64,000 nt of DNA from Hymenobacter canadensis (GTDB lineage Bacteria > Bacteroidota > Bacteroidia > Cytophagales > Hymenobacteraceae): assembly GCF_027359925.1 (NCBI RefSeq), contig NZ_CP114768.1, forward strand, positions 62,001 through 126,000. Reading direction: 5' to 3'. This document shows, in pieces, positions 26,819 through 36,041 of this stretch (its first letter is position 1; every line of letters starts with the position of its first letter). The notes beneath the pieces are model-generated. The model saw only the letters and a program-made list of their open reading frames with translations, was not told where the DNA came from and made no database searches. Position numbers and translations under genes: made by a program.

Positions 26819-28072
26819 TCATCTGGTCAGGGGCGTTTCGCAGCGGTGCAAATCGAAGGTTTGCTGGCCTACGGGCTTGCCGTAGTAGTACACCCACACC
26901 TTGTTGGGCCCCACCACGTACTCGGGGTCCACCGTCACGCCGTCGAGGGTGCTGATTTTGAGGTGTGCTGGTTCGCCCAGGATGCCCTTGAGCCAGATTT
27001 CGCCCTTGGTGCTGCCTGGAATGCCGCCGCCGGCGTACACCTGGTAGGCTCCGTACACCCGGCCATCGAACGCGAAGGGTTCGAACGAGGTCAGGGTGTA
27101 GGGCTGGATGGCCGTGGGCGTGGCGTGGCTCTCGATTTCGGTGTAGAGGCCGCCGGCCTGCTGCTGGCAGATGGTGAGCCGGCCGGCGTTTCTGCTGCTG
27201 GACAGGTACTGCTGGCCGTTGAGCGCGAAGGCCAGGTCGTCGACGTGGTGAAAGGCGGCGCCGTCGTTGGTGGCCAGGGTGGAAGTCCCCGTCTGCCCGT
27301 TCCAGAGCTTGATGTCGAACACCGGCTGGGCGGGGTTACCCCGGAAAGGGTAGAGCAGCGTTTCCGAGTTTTTCAGCCAGCGCGGGAAGGTCAGCTCGTA
27401 GGCCGAGCCGGCGGTGTTCTTCACTTCGGCCGCCACGAACACGCGGGTGCCGGGCGCATCGGAGCGGAGGCAGAACAGGCTGTCCTTGGTCGAGGCCACG
27501 CTGGACTTTACCACGTAGCTCACCCAGAAGTAGGGCCGGCCGGGGTCGTGCGACACGTTGAGGAGGGACTTTTGGTCGGCGTTGAGCGGGCTCAGCGTGT
27601 GAGCCGTAAGCGTGTTGGTGCCGCTGCGGCGGAAGTAGCGCAGCTGGCCGCTCTCGTTCTGGAGCAGAAAAAACGGCCCCTGGCTGTCGGCACCCCAGTA
27701 GGGCCAGCCCTGGCCCAGGATGGTGTCCACGTACTGCTTGCCCGCCAGGTCGGGCAGGCCAGTGGTCAGGTTCACGTCGGCGTAGTAGACCTTGGCCCGG
27801 CCGCCCCCGATGGCTTCAATCCACACCATCGAGCGGCTGTCGTCGGAGAATTCCACCTGCAGGAAATTGCTGCCGATGATTTCATCTTTGGGCACAAAGG
27901 CCGCCGGGGTAGGACCCGGCGTGGGGTCGGGTGCAGAACTGTCGGCCTGGCAGGCCCCCAGGAGTGCGGTGCCCAGCACGAGCAACCCGGCGAACCGCCG
28001 GGTCAGGCCGCCCGCCACGCGGGTAAGTGTACTGCGGCCCACGGTTTCCGCGGGGGTGCATTCGATAATCAT
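26819..28072 (-). CDS. surface lipoprotein with propeller-like repeats (tandem paralogue A)
   Basis: About 417 aa. The signal segment FAGLLVLGTALLGACQ carries a lipobox Cys, followed by a Pro-rich tether. The body has WD40/TolB-like strands (SRSMVWIEAIGGG, RAKVYYADVNLTTG) and a conserved end (VDPEYVVGPNKVWVYYYGKP, FDLHRCETPL). This end matches the two genes upstream (RLRRCETGL; ALRKCSAG), showing tandem duplication. Start uncertain: ATGs at 28072, 28102 and 28129 are in frame, and the signal sequence begins well inside. Function unknown; perhaps a surface-exposed sensor or binding protein. Confidence 0.7.
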   Translation of the reverse strand: MIIECTPAETVGRSTLTRVAGGLTRRFAGLLVLGTALLGACQADSSAPDPTPGPTPAAFVPKDEIIGSNFLQVEFSDDSRSMVWIEAIGGGRAKVYYADVNLTTGLPDLAGKQYVDTILGQGWPYWGADSQGPFFLLQNESGQLRYFRRSGTNTLTAHTLSPLNADQKSLLNVSHDPGRPYFWVSYVVKSSVASTKDSLFCLRSDAPGTRVFVAAEVKNTAGSAYELTFPRWLKNSETLLYPFRGNPAQPVFDIKLWNGQTGTSTLATNDGAAFHHVDDLAFALNGQQYLSSSRNAGRLTICQQQAGGLYTEIESHATPTAIQPYTLTSFEPFAFDGRVYGAYQVYAGGGIPGSTKGEIWLKGILGEPAHLKISTLDGVTVDPEYVVGPNKVWVYYYGKPVGQQTFDLHRCETPLTR

Positions 28073-28207
28073 GGGGCGGGGACTATGGGATAAGGGTATC
28101 ATGGAATCGGTGTAAGCGGTTTGTTCCAACGTTTGCCCCCGGCCTCCTCTCCGAAAAGGAAAGGGGGAAGCTGGACGGGTTAGAAGGGTCCATCGACCCG
28201 GACCAGC

Positions 28208-29419
28208 CTAAAGCCCCGTTTCGCAGCGCCGCAGGCGCAGGATGGTGGTCGGGTCGAGGTTGCCGTCGGGGGTGGCGGCGTCGTCCACTTCGGTGTAGTA
28301 GACGTAGAGGTTGGTGGCCGTCGGGTACGACTCCGGGTCGGTGCGGACGCGGACGGCGGCGTCGGACACCATCTTGTACGTCGGCGCGGTGGCGCTCACG
28401 CTGGCCAGCCAGATTTCGGCCGGCAGGCCCGACGTTTCCAGCGGCGAGGCCGAAGCCATGAACGTGATGTAGGACTTGCCCTTGTAAATCACCGGCTCCG
28501 GCGAGCCGATGTTCACGTAGGCCGGGTTGGTGGAAGGGCAGCGGAACTGTTGGAACGGGGCGTAGGTGTTGCTGCCCGGCGCGGTTTCCTTAAACACCCG
28601 AATTTCGTTGCCGTTGGCCTTGGCGAAGAACATGCGTGCGTTGCCCTGGTCGGGCGCCCGCCACATGTAGGGCCGCGAGTAGGTGGTGCCGCTGCTTTGG
28701 GTGAGCTGCACGGGCGCGGCGGTGGGGGTGGCGGGGTTGAACAACCCAACCTGGCTGTTGGGCAGAATGCCGGTCAGCACCTGCTCGTCCTCGGCCCAGT
28801 GGGCGTCGGAAAAACTGCCGATGGAAAACTCGGTGCCGGGGTTGTTGAAGAATTTATATTTCGTGGTGCCGGTGCCGGGCGAAGTCGCGCATTGAAACGC
28901 GGCCACGTTGTCGTTCGGGTTCTTCGTGGCCCGCGGCAGGAAGCGGTTGGGCGTGGCCATGAGCGTATTGAGCGTCCAGGTCGCGGCAGACGTACCGGCC
29001 GCGCCGGTTTCGGTGGCCACGGCCACGTAGCGGCTGCCACCGCTGTTTTTGGTGTACACGATGGCCGCGCCGGCTTGGATGAAGGCCCACTCGCCGGCGT
29101 TGAAGGTAGAAGTAAGCGGCACCACGTCGCCACCGTCCACCAGCGTTTGCTGCCCGTTGCCCACGGCCAGCTTACCCGTCGCGGGGTCGATTTTACACAC
29201 CCAAATTTTGTGGTCGGTGATGGACTGCCAGCAGATGCGCCCGGTGTAGGGGTCAAATTCGGGGTCGCCAATCTGCGCCCGCTCGTCGCTGACCAGGATG
29301 TCGGTGGCGCTGTCCGGGGCGCTGGGCGTGGGCGTGGTAGTGGCCTCTTTGCCGCAGGCGCCGAGTAGGAGAGCGGTGCCAAGCAGCCATGGCGCCCGGA
29401 GGGATGAGGGGAATTTCAT
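28208..29419 (-). CDS. surface lipoprotein with propeller-like repeats (tandem paralogue B)
   Basis: 403 aa. Lipoprotein signal APWLLGTALLLGACGKEATT with lipobox LGAC. The body aligns by eye with its two neighbours: 'RICWQSITDHKIWVCKIDPATG' region, an IVYTKNSGGSRYVAVATETG segment, and the end VYYTEVDDAATPDGNLDPTT followed by LRRCETGL. TolB/WD40-type repeated strands are likely. The ATG at 29419 was preferred over 29440 because it starts the signal peptide. Separated from paralogue C by only a few bases. No known function. Confidence 0.75.
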   Translation of the reverse strand: MKFPSSLRAPWLLGTALLLGACGKEATTTPTPSAPDSATDILVSDERAQIGDPEFDPYTGRICWQSITDHKIWVCKIDPATGKLAVGNGQQTLVDGGDVVPLTSTFNAGEWAFIQAGAAIVYTKNSGGSRYVAVATETGAAGTSAATWTLNTLMATPNRFLPRATKNPNDNVAAFQCATSPGTGTTKYKFFNNPGTEFSIGSFSDAHWAEDEQVLTGILPNSQVGLFNPATPTAAPVQLTQSSGTTYSRPYMWRAPDQGNARMFFAKANGNEIRVFKETAPGSNTYAPFQQFRCPSTNPAYVNIGSPEPVIYKGKSYITFMASASPLETSGLPAEIWLASVSATAPTYKMVSDAAVRVRTDPESYPTATNLYVYYTEVDDAATPDGNLDPTTILRLRRCETGL

Positions 29420-29426
29420 GAAGCGG

Positions 29427-30850
29427 TTAGTTTTTGACAATTACTTTTTGCGCGAGTGATTCGGTCGCCGTCCGCGCCCTGATGAAGTACAGTCCTTCCG
29501 CAAAGCCGGCTGAATTGATGGTTGCCGTGGCCGCGTTGGGGGTGGCCGCAAACACCTGTCGCCCCCGCGCGTCGTACACGTAAAGTTCCCGCAGGGCACT
29601 GGCCCCCTCCATGTTGATGACGCCCTGCGCCGGATTGGGGAACACCGTCAGCCGCAGCGGCGCGGTTGCCGCGGCCATCGAGGTCAGCGGAGCGCTGGCC
29701 AGGCCCGCGCTGCACTTGCGCAGGGCCACGGGGTGCACGTTGCCGTTTTGGTTGTACTCGTAGTAGTAGATGTAGGCCTCGGTGGGCGTGATGAACACCT
29801 CCGGGTCGAGGCGCAGGGCCACCCGGCTGTCGCTCACCTTGCGGAAGAAGGGGCGGGGCGGGCGGGGTCCAGGGCCACCACCCACACGTCGGCCGGCAGG
29901 GAGTTGCTCTGCGAGCCGGGAATGAACTTGCGGGCCGCCGCGCACACGAACAGGTAGGACTTGTTCTGAAACACGAAGGGCTCGGCGGAGAAGTAGTAGC
30001 CGTACGACGGGTCGGGCAGCCGGACATCGTACACCGGCGTAAAGGCGCTGCCCACCTGGCGGTACAGACGCAGAATGGTGTCGTTCACGGTGCAGTACAG
30101 CAGGCGGGCGTTGCCGTAGTCGGGGGCGTTCCAGGTGAAGGCGTCAATCTTGTTGCCGGAGTCGAACGTGAGCTGAGTCAGGTTCGCCGTGGCCAAGTCG
30201 TAGCGGAAAATCTGGGTCGTGCCGTTCACCGCGTCGTTGGTGAGCAGCGCCTGCTCGCCCTCGATGAACCGGGGCCCGCTGGAACTGTTGGCGCCGTACG
30301 GCACCGGGGTATCGCTCACCGGATTGGCCACCGCGCTCCAGTGAATGGTGAAGTTGAGCAGGTTGTTGCCCCGGGCGTACACCAGCCGCGCCGCCGGGTC
30401 GGTGGGGTTCTTGCTGCAGATGGTGGCGAAGCGCCGACCCGTCAGCGAGGCGCTCAGGTCGGTGGCGGTGTAGCCGGTGCCGTTCCAGATGGCCTGCCCG
30501 ATGTGCTTGTCGGCCGTGCCGATTTGCTTGGTGTAGAACACGTCGGCCCCGCCCACCCGGTAGCCCCACTCCGGCCCGTTAAGGGACTGGGTGACGGACG
30601 TCAGCGCGGTGTCGAACAGGTAGTCTTTGCCGCTGGCCGACACCAGGTTGCCCGTTTGGCTGTCCAGCATCCCCACATAGCCGCGGTTGTTTTCGTCCTG
30701 AAAGCAGAGCCGGTTGCCCGCCTGCCAGATTTCGAAGTCCAGGTAGCTGGCGGTCGGGTCGCCGATGCGCACGTCCTGCACCGTAAACTGGGCCCGGGCC
30801 GGGCCGAAGAAGGCCAGTAGGGTGAGCGTGAAGAGTAGGATTCTTTTCAT
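29427..30850 (-). pseudogene. T9SS-secreted propeller-like protein (tandem paralogue C), frameshifted
   Basis: Two overlapping frames together form one protein of about 474 residues. The first (from 30850) has a signal peptide (MKRILLFTLTLLAFFGPARA) and the propeller-like body (NRLCFQDENNRGYVGMLDSQ, DVFYTKQIGT), and breaks off after VWVVALDP. The second resumes with PFFRKVSDSRVALRLDPEVF and ends in a type A sorting domain (VFPNPAQGVINMEG, LYVYDARGRQVF). The shift lies in the G/C-rich run at about 29855-29872. It is either a real frameshift or a sequencing error. The paralogues A and B use a lipoprotein anchor while this copy uses T9SS, an interesting difference. Confidence 0.8.
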
Positions 30851-31177
30851 GGGGAGGGCATTTGAAGCTGTGAGGCGCTCGCTACGAAGAAGCCGGCCAG
30901 CGCATCGAACTGCTGTTAGCTATCAGACTGTTCTTTGGTTGGCGCGTTTAATTCCCGAGAAATGGCCACAACCGCACGCCCCGCCGTGGTGCCGGGATGT
31001 TGGATTTCGCCGACTGATTTTTGGGGGGCATTTGACCGCCCGTGAATGGCCTGGTTTCCCGCGCAGCGCGTAAGCAGGGGGCGGGCAAGCTTCGCACCAG
31101 CCCGTTTTTCTGCCCTGAGCGAAGCAGCCGCTAACAGGTTGTGTTGCGTGGCGTGCCAGGTAGCCGTTGCCCTCGGC
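30851..31177. other. intergenic, 327 bp, nothing recognised
   Basis: Lies upstream of the tandem surface-protein series and downstream of the esterase gene. I see no coding frame, terminator or promoter box that I would defend. Confidence 0.4.
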
Positions 31178-32086
31178 TTACTGAAAACACGTTTCCAGAA
31201 AAGCCCGGAGCGCCGGCGTAACCACGGTTTCGTTCGGTTCCCCGATGGCGTTGTTGACGCCCTCGTGGTCGTAGCGGCTGCCGTCTACCTGGCTCACCAC
31301 GGTGCCCGCCGCCTGCAACTGGCTGATGAAAGCGTTGGCGTTGGCGATGCGCGCGGCGGCACCGCGCTTGGCGACGAAAAACCGGGGGTAGACGGTGCCC
31401 GCGGCTACGTGGGTCATCGGCGAGGCCTGCCGCAGGGCGGCCGGGTCGTTGCCGAAAGCGTTTTGGTAGATGTCCTCCCCGCCCTGCCCCGTCAGGTCGT
31501 ACGTGTCCGTGTCGATACTGGCCACGCCCTGCAGCCGGTTCAGGGCCAGGCCGCGCGCGGGCAGAAACTGCGGGCTCGTGCCCGTCAGCGACACGAGGTG
31601 GGCGCCGGCGCTGTGGCCCAGCAGCACCACCTTGGCCGGGTCGCCGCCGTGCGCGTCGATGTTGCTCAGCACCCACTGCACGGCGTCGGCCACGTCGTTG
31701 TTGTGGTCCGGAAACTTGATGCGGTTGGGGTTATCGAGTTCAAATGAGAACGGGCTGAGCCGGTAGTTGACGCTCACAAACACGTAGTTCAGGGAGCTGA
31801 ACAGGCTGAGCTTGTTGGCCAGCTGCTGCGCCTTGTCGCCCTGGCGCCAGCCCCCGCCGTGCACCCAGATGACCACGGGCCGCGGCGCGGCGCTGGTACC
31901 GGTAGTAGCGCCGGTGGTGTACACGTCCAGGCTGAGCAGGTTGGCGTTGGTGCCCGGCAGCGTCTTGTACTGTGCAGTGGTAGGCTCGCCGTAGGTATTG
32001 GTGGGGGAAGGGCCGTCGTTCTTGGTGCAGGCGGCGCTGCCTAGTAATACGGCGGCAGCAAATAGGGAGGTCAGGAAATGGCGCAT
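31178..32086 (-). CDS. alpha/beta hydrolase (carboxylesterase / BD-FAE-like) lipoprotein
   Basis: 302 aa. Lipoprotein signal (FAAAVLLGSAAC) then a hydrolase fold: oxyanion-hole motif HGGGW in VIWVHGGGWRQGD, nucleophile elbow GHSAG in VVLLGHSAGAHLVSL, and a late His in YDHEGVNN. The HGGGW plus GHSAG combination is that of hormone-sensitive-lipase-like and BD-FAE esterases. The ATG at 32086 begins the signal; a start 24 codons upstream is less likely. Probable periplasmic or surface esterase. Divergent from the next gene. Confidence 0.9.
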   Translation of the reverse strand: MRHFLTSLFAAAVLLGSAACTKNDGPSPTNTYGEPTTAQYKTLPGTNANLLSLDVYTTGATTGTSAAPRPVVIWVHGGGWRQGDKAQQLANKLSLFSSLNYVFVSVNYRLSPFSFELDNPNRIKFPDHNNDVADAVQWVLSNIDAHGGDPAKVVLLGHSAGAHLVSLTGTSPQFLPARGLALNRLQGVASIDTDTYDLTGQGGEDIYQNAFGNDPAALRQASPMTHVAAGTVYPRFFVAKRGAAARIANANAFISQLQAAGTVVSQVDGSRYDHEGVNNAIGEPNETVVTPALRAFLETCFQ

Positions 32087-32231
32087 GGGGCAGTGGAGTG
32101 ACTTTTTACCATAGAGGAAGATTTGCCTTCGGGGTTTAAGCGCTTGATTCCCAAACAAAAAATCTTTTCCCGGGGGGTAAACCTGTTCCCGCTGGTCTTG
32201 TCTGAAGGGCTGAACATTACCCCCGACGCCC

Positions 32232-33800
32232 GTGAAAATATTGTACTTTGCCTTTTTTATGCTGCTGCTCCCTTGCCGGTTTGCGGCTGCTCAGCAATGG
32301 GCCAAGTCCTACTCCGCCGGGCAAACGGTGGCCGGCCAGTACCTGGGCGGCACCGAAATCCTGCACCTCGTGCCGCACAAGGGTCGGCTTTACGCCGGTA
32401 ACAGCTACTGGATGGAAAGCCGGCGCACCCTGCCCGTGGCCGGCTGCCAGCTGCTGAGCAAGGCTTCGCCCACCGCCCCCTGGCAGGAGGAAAAGGAGTT
32501 TCCGGGCAGTTTGCGAATAAACAACCTTAAGCAGTTCATCTTCACCCGCGACCACAACGGCAGCGTGCTGGCCCGGCCCGATACGGTGCTGCTGGCCAAC
32601 CCCGGCAACGGCGACGGCCGGCTCATCGTGTACCTGCGCGACGACGCGGCCAACACCTGGGTCAAGGACAGCATCACGACCTTCACCACCCCCGGGGCCG
32701 ATGTGAGCGTCCGTTCCGCTGGAATGCACTACGACGCGGCGGCCAACCGGCAATACATCTTCCTTGGCCTCAAAACCACCGGCGTGCTGCGGGGCGTGTA
32801 TAATCCCACCCTGTCCACCAAAATAGACTGGACGCTGGTGCCGGAGCTGGTGGTGGGCCAGGAGTTTCGGGTGATGGGCTTCACGGAGTCGAACGGGGTG
32901 CTCTACTGCGGCACGAGCGAGAACGGCGTGGCCCGCATCTACCGCCGCAACGACTCGGCCACCAGCCCGAGCTGGACCCAGATTTGGACCGACAACCAGG
33001 GCAGCACCAACGCTGATATCCGCGGGCTGTCGGTGGTCGACCTTCCCGGCGGTGGCCAGCGGCTGTGGTTTTCCTGGGCCGGCAGTGCCCGCACCCTCGA
33101 CCCGGCCACCGGCCTGGCCCAGGCAGAATTCGCCTATGCGCCCGACCTGGCCCTACGCCTGGGCACGCCCATCAACGGGGTGCTGGCTGCCTACAATGAC
33201 AACATTCTGAATTGGTACAACCCCCTGCGCCAGGCCACCGTGCAGCTCATCGGCTTTGAGGCCCGCTACACCACTCCCGGCCCCCGCGCCCACGTGGACC
33301 GCTGGAGCATCGACGGCATGTACTACGAGCGGGCCATCGTGAACGGGGCGGTCGGTTACACCCTGAAAAACATTCTGCAGAACGGCACGCCGCCCACCGA
33401 CACCCTGCTGGCCGTGCGCATCCTGTGCGTGTCGCCCTTTGCCTCCGAAGCCGGCCGGGTGCTCTACGCCGGCGGCTACGACAGCAACGGGGTGCCGGCC
33501 AGCCAAACCGCCTGGGTGTACCGGGGCGACTTCCGCCTGAACCCCACCGCCACGCGCGGCGCGCTGGCCGACGCGGCCGGGGTAAGTGCCTACCCCAACC
33601 CGGCCCGCTCGGTGCTCACCATCGAGGTGAAAAACCACGCCTTCCGCGGCGCTTTCCTGGCCGACATGGCGGGGCGGGTGGTGCAGCGCGTTACTTCGCC
33701 AACGCTGGACGTACACACCCTGCCGGCGGGCCTGTACGTGATGACCATCGTCACGGATGGCGGGCAGGTGACCAGGAAAGTGGTCATTGAAAAAAATTAA
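32232..33800 (+). CDS. T9SS-secreted protein of unknown function
   Basis: 522 aa. Signal peptide MKILYFAFFMLLLPCRFAAA starting with GTG at 32232; an internal ATG ten codons later would cut the signal peptide, so GTG is preferred. The body has repeated beta-rich strands with VLYCGTSENGVARIYRRNDS and ILYAGGYDSNGVPAS-like segments, suggesting a propeller. A type A sorting domain ends it (AYPNPARSVLTIEVKNHAFR, then TLPAGLYVMTIVTDGGQVTR). It lies next to MITE copy 2, so it marks the right end of the island. No known function. Confidence 0.8.
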   Translation: MKILYFAFFMLLLPCRFAAAQQWAKSYSAGQTVAGQYLGGTEILHLVPHKGRLYAGNSYWMESRRTLPVAGCQLLSKASPTAPWQEEKEFPGSLRINNLKQFIFTRDHNGSVLARPDTVLLANPGNGDGRLIVYLRDDAANTWVKDSITTFTTPGADVSVRSAGMHYDAAANRQYIFLGLKTTGVLRGVYNPTLSTKIDWTLVPELVVGQEFRVMGFTESNGVLYCGTSENGVARIYRRNDSATSPSWTQIWTDNQGSTNADIRGLSVVDLPGGGQRLWFSWAGSARTLDPATGLAQAEFAYAPDLALRLGTPINGVLAAYNDNILNWYNPLRQATVQLIGFEARYTTPGPRAHVDRWSIDGMYYERAIVNGAVGYTLKNILQNGTPPTDTLLAVRILCVSPFASEAGRVLYAGGYDSNGVPASQTAWVYRGDFRLNPTATRGALADAAGVSAYPNPARSVLTIEVKNHAFRGAFLADMAGRVVQRVTSPTLDVHTLPAGLYVMTIVTDGGQVTRKVVIEKN

Positions 33801-33869
33801 GGCAGTTTTCCAGCCCGGCCCTGCACTCCGCAACCCCCAGATACCTGACGTGTAAATCCATTCTTAGCA

Positions 33870-34004
33870 GGAGAGCATCAAAAAGGGTGGGGCACTTCCT
33901 GTCTCCGGTCAGACCTAGCATAACTGGAGTGACTACTTTCCTCCCTTGGAAACCTTATTGATAACCGCTTAATCTCAACAACCCCACCCTTTTTGATGCT
34001 CTCC
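33870..34004. mobile_element. MITE-like element, copy 2 (135 bp)
   Basis: Perfect 23-bp terminal inverted repeats beginning GGAGAGCATCAAAAAGGGTG. Full-length homologue of copy 1 (20508-20641) with scattered differences and the same orientation. No coding capacity. Located 45 bp before copy B of the duplicated block. No convincing target-site duplication. Confidence 0.88.
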
Positions 34005-34049
34005 GATAGTCCGCGCTTACTTCCGGAAGTGCGCTGACCGGTGGTGCGC

Positions 34050-34553
34050 GGGGCATTGGTCTACCCAAAACTACCGTGCCCCCTGGTCATTTCAGTGCCA
34101 AGTTCGGGTAGTTCAGGACCGAATTTGGGTAGTTCGAATAGGTTTTGCGGGCCTAGTACTACTGGGGGCTGTATTGTTGTGCCACGGAACGCCACTGGTG
34201 GCGGGCCGCTCACGTCAAATATTCCTCCCATGCAATCGGCAAAGACTTTCCTGCTGGCGCTGGTTTTGCTCCTTGGCCTGGTGCTGCGCACGGCTGCGCA
34301 GCAACCTGCCCCGGCGGCCCCTATTCTGGGCACGTGGCTCAGCGAAGACTGGAACGGCAAAATCACGTTCACGCAGGCCCCCGACCAAACCTATACCGCC
34401 ACTATTACCTGGGTGCAGCCGGGGGCGGATGATAGTAAGTTGAAGGTGGGTGATGTGATTGCCAAAGGCTTGAAAGGCAGCAAAAACCAGTATGCCGGCG
34501 GCCAGCTCTACGCCGCTAAGCGCGGCCGCTGGGTGAACGGCGCGGTGTACCTG
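34050..34553 (+). repeat. duplicated block, copy B (matches 20006-20508)
   Basis: Direct repeat of copy A with a constant offset of 14,044-14,045 bp. It contains the leader and the first two-thirds of the intact DUF2147 gene. In the leader, GGGTAGTTC occurs twice (near 34115 and 34128) and CTACCCAAAACTACC (34071 on) is its inverted counterpart, so the leader can fold. Confidence 0.9.
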
Positions 34554-34637
34554 CCTAACCCACGGACGCTGGAGCTGAAAGGCTCAGTGGGCCCCATGAG
34601 CCAGACCCAGACCTGGACCCGCGTGGCGGCCAACTAG
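34230..34637 (+). CDS. DUF2147-family secreted protein, intact copy
   Basis: 135 aa. Signal peptide MQSAKTFLLALVLLLGLVLR ending TAAQQ. The mature part is the small DUF2147 beta-sandwich: ILGTWLSEDWNGKITFTQ, an ITW strand, VIAKGLKGSKNQYAGGQLYA, and the conserved end LELKGSVGPMSQTQTWTRV. Family members are periplasmic or outer-membrane-associated proteins of unknown function. The ATG at 34230 is the start shared with the truncated copy at 20185. It is followed after 58 bp by the TolC-like gene, so it may belong to the export operon. Confidence 0.9.
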   Translation: MQSAKTFLLALVLLLGLVLRTAAQQPAPAAPILGTWLSEDWNGKITFTQAPDQTYTATITWVQPGADDSKLKVGDVIAKGLKGSKNQYAGGQLYAAKRGRWVNGAVYLPNPRTLELKGSVGPMSQTQTWTRVAAN

Positions 34638-34695
34638 CGTGGTTTTTACGGTAGGCAGCCCGTATTTCCGGTCTGGTCAGAAAATCTCATTTCCC

Positions 34696-36015
34696 ATGAA
34701 AAAAGCGACGGTGGGCGGGCTGCTCCTGAGCCTGGCCCTGGCTCAGGCCAAGGCGCAGAGCCAGCCCGATACGGTGCGCATTGCATCGGTGGGGGCCGCT
34801 ATTGACGGGGCCCTGCTGCACAACCCGACGCAGGCCGTGTACCAGCAGCAGCTCCGGCAGGCGCAGTACAACTACAAGGCTGCCAAAGGCTTGCGGCTGC
34901 CCCAGGCTTCGGCCGGCTTCACGGGCACGGATAACCTGAAGCTGCCCGTCACGCCCGTGCCGGGCGAGCTAGTTGGCCGGCCCGGCACCACGTATTATGC
35001 GCAGTTTGGCCGGCAGTACGCCTACACCGCCGGCCTCACGCTGTCGCAGAAGCTGTTTGACTGGCCGACGGTGCTGCAAGCGAAAGTGGCCCAGGGCAAC
35101 GTCGAGCTGAACCGGGCGCAACAAGCCGCTTACGCCCAAACGCTGAAAGAGCAGGTGGCCCAGCTGTATTTTTCGGCGCTGATTGCCAAGGCGGCTTTGC
35201 AAATCAACCAGCTGGATGCCCGCCTGGCGGATACCGTGCAAACGCTCGCGCGGCAGCGCCTGCAGGCAGGCACCGCCGACTTGCTGTCGGCCAACCAGGC
35301 CGCCATCAACGCCAGCAACGTGCGCCAGAACCAGGCCCAGAGCCAGCAGCTGTTCGACCAGAGCCTCGAAAACCTGAAAGTCCTGCTCGGCGAAAAGCCC
35401 ACCCGTGAGCTTTGCCTGACGGAAACCCTCCCCCCCGGAGCCGTGCCGGCCGGCGCTGGCCCGGCGCTGCAGCCCGACAAAACCCTGGCGCCCTACGAAA
35501 CCCAGCTGGGCCTCGCGGCTACCCAAAGCCGCTTGCAGCGCGCGGCCGCCTACCCGGCTATTGCGGCCTCGGCGTTTCTGGGCAACCAGCAGTTTCGCGA
35601 CGACTTTGGCTTGTCGTTTGGGGCTAATGCCTGGCGGCCGTACCAGTACATTGGGCTCAGCATCAACGTGCCGCTGTTTACGGGCTTTGCCAACTACAAC
35701 AAGAACAGGAGCACCGAAGCCCAGGCCACCATTGCCCAATTGCAGCTCGACCAGGCCCGCGACCAGAGCGTCAGCCGCGACCGGCTGCTGCTGAAAAACC
35801 AGGCCGCTTACCGCGACATGGTGAGCAGCAGCGCCACCAGCTTCCGCCTCTACGGCGACAACCTGCGCCTGAGCCAGCAGAAGTACCGCGAGGGGGTTTT
35901 GCCGCTGGATGGGTACCTGCGCGCCTTCCAGGACTACCTGATGGCCGAAAACCTGTACCTGAACAACTTATCCTTGTTTCTTGCCAACTACGCCAGCCTC
36001 CTGGCCCGGCAGTAG
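34696..36015 (+). CDS. TolC-family outer-membrane channel protein
   Basis: 439 aa. Signal peptide MKKATVGGLLLSLALAQAKA. Long helical repeats typical of OEP proteins: IDGALLHNPTQAVYQQQLRQ, LTLSQKLFDWPTVLQAKVAQ, LSINVPLFTGFANYNKNRST and the closing YREGVLPLDGYLRAFQDYLM. TolC proteins trimerise to a channel that works with an adaptor and an ABC or RND pump; both an adaptor and an ABC pump follow directly. The ATG at 34696 starts the signal peptide. First gene of a four-gene operon with short gaps. Confidence 0.92.
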   Translation: MKKATVGGLLLSLALAQAKAQSQPDTVRIASVGAAIDGALLHNPTQAVYQQQLRQAQYNYKAAKGLRLPQASAGFTGTDNLKLPVTPVPGELVGRPGTTYYAQFGRQYAYTAGLTLSQKLFDWPTVLQAKVAQGNVELNRAQQAAYAQTLKEQVAQLYFSALIAKAALQINQLDARLADTVQTLARQRLQAGTADLLSANQAAINASNVRQNQAQSQQLFDQSLENLKVLLGEKPTRELCLTETLPPGAVPAGAGPALQPDKTLAPYETQLGLAATQSRLQRAAAYPAIAASAFLGNQQFRDDFGLSFGANAWRPYQYIGLSINVPLFTGFANYNKNRSTEAQATIAQLQLDQARDQSVSRDRLLLKNQAAYRDMVSSSATSFRLYGDNLRLSQQKYREGVLPLDGYLRAFQDYLMAENLYLNNLSLFLANYASLLARQ

Positions 36016-36041
36016 CGCTGGTAATTAAGCATTCTGTGCTC

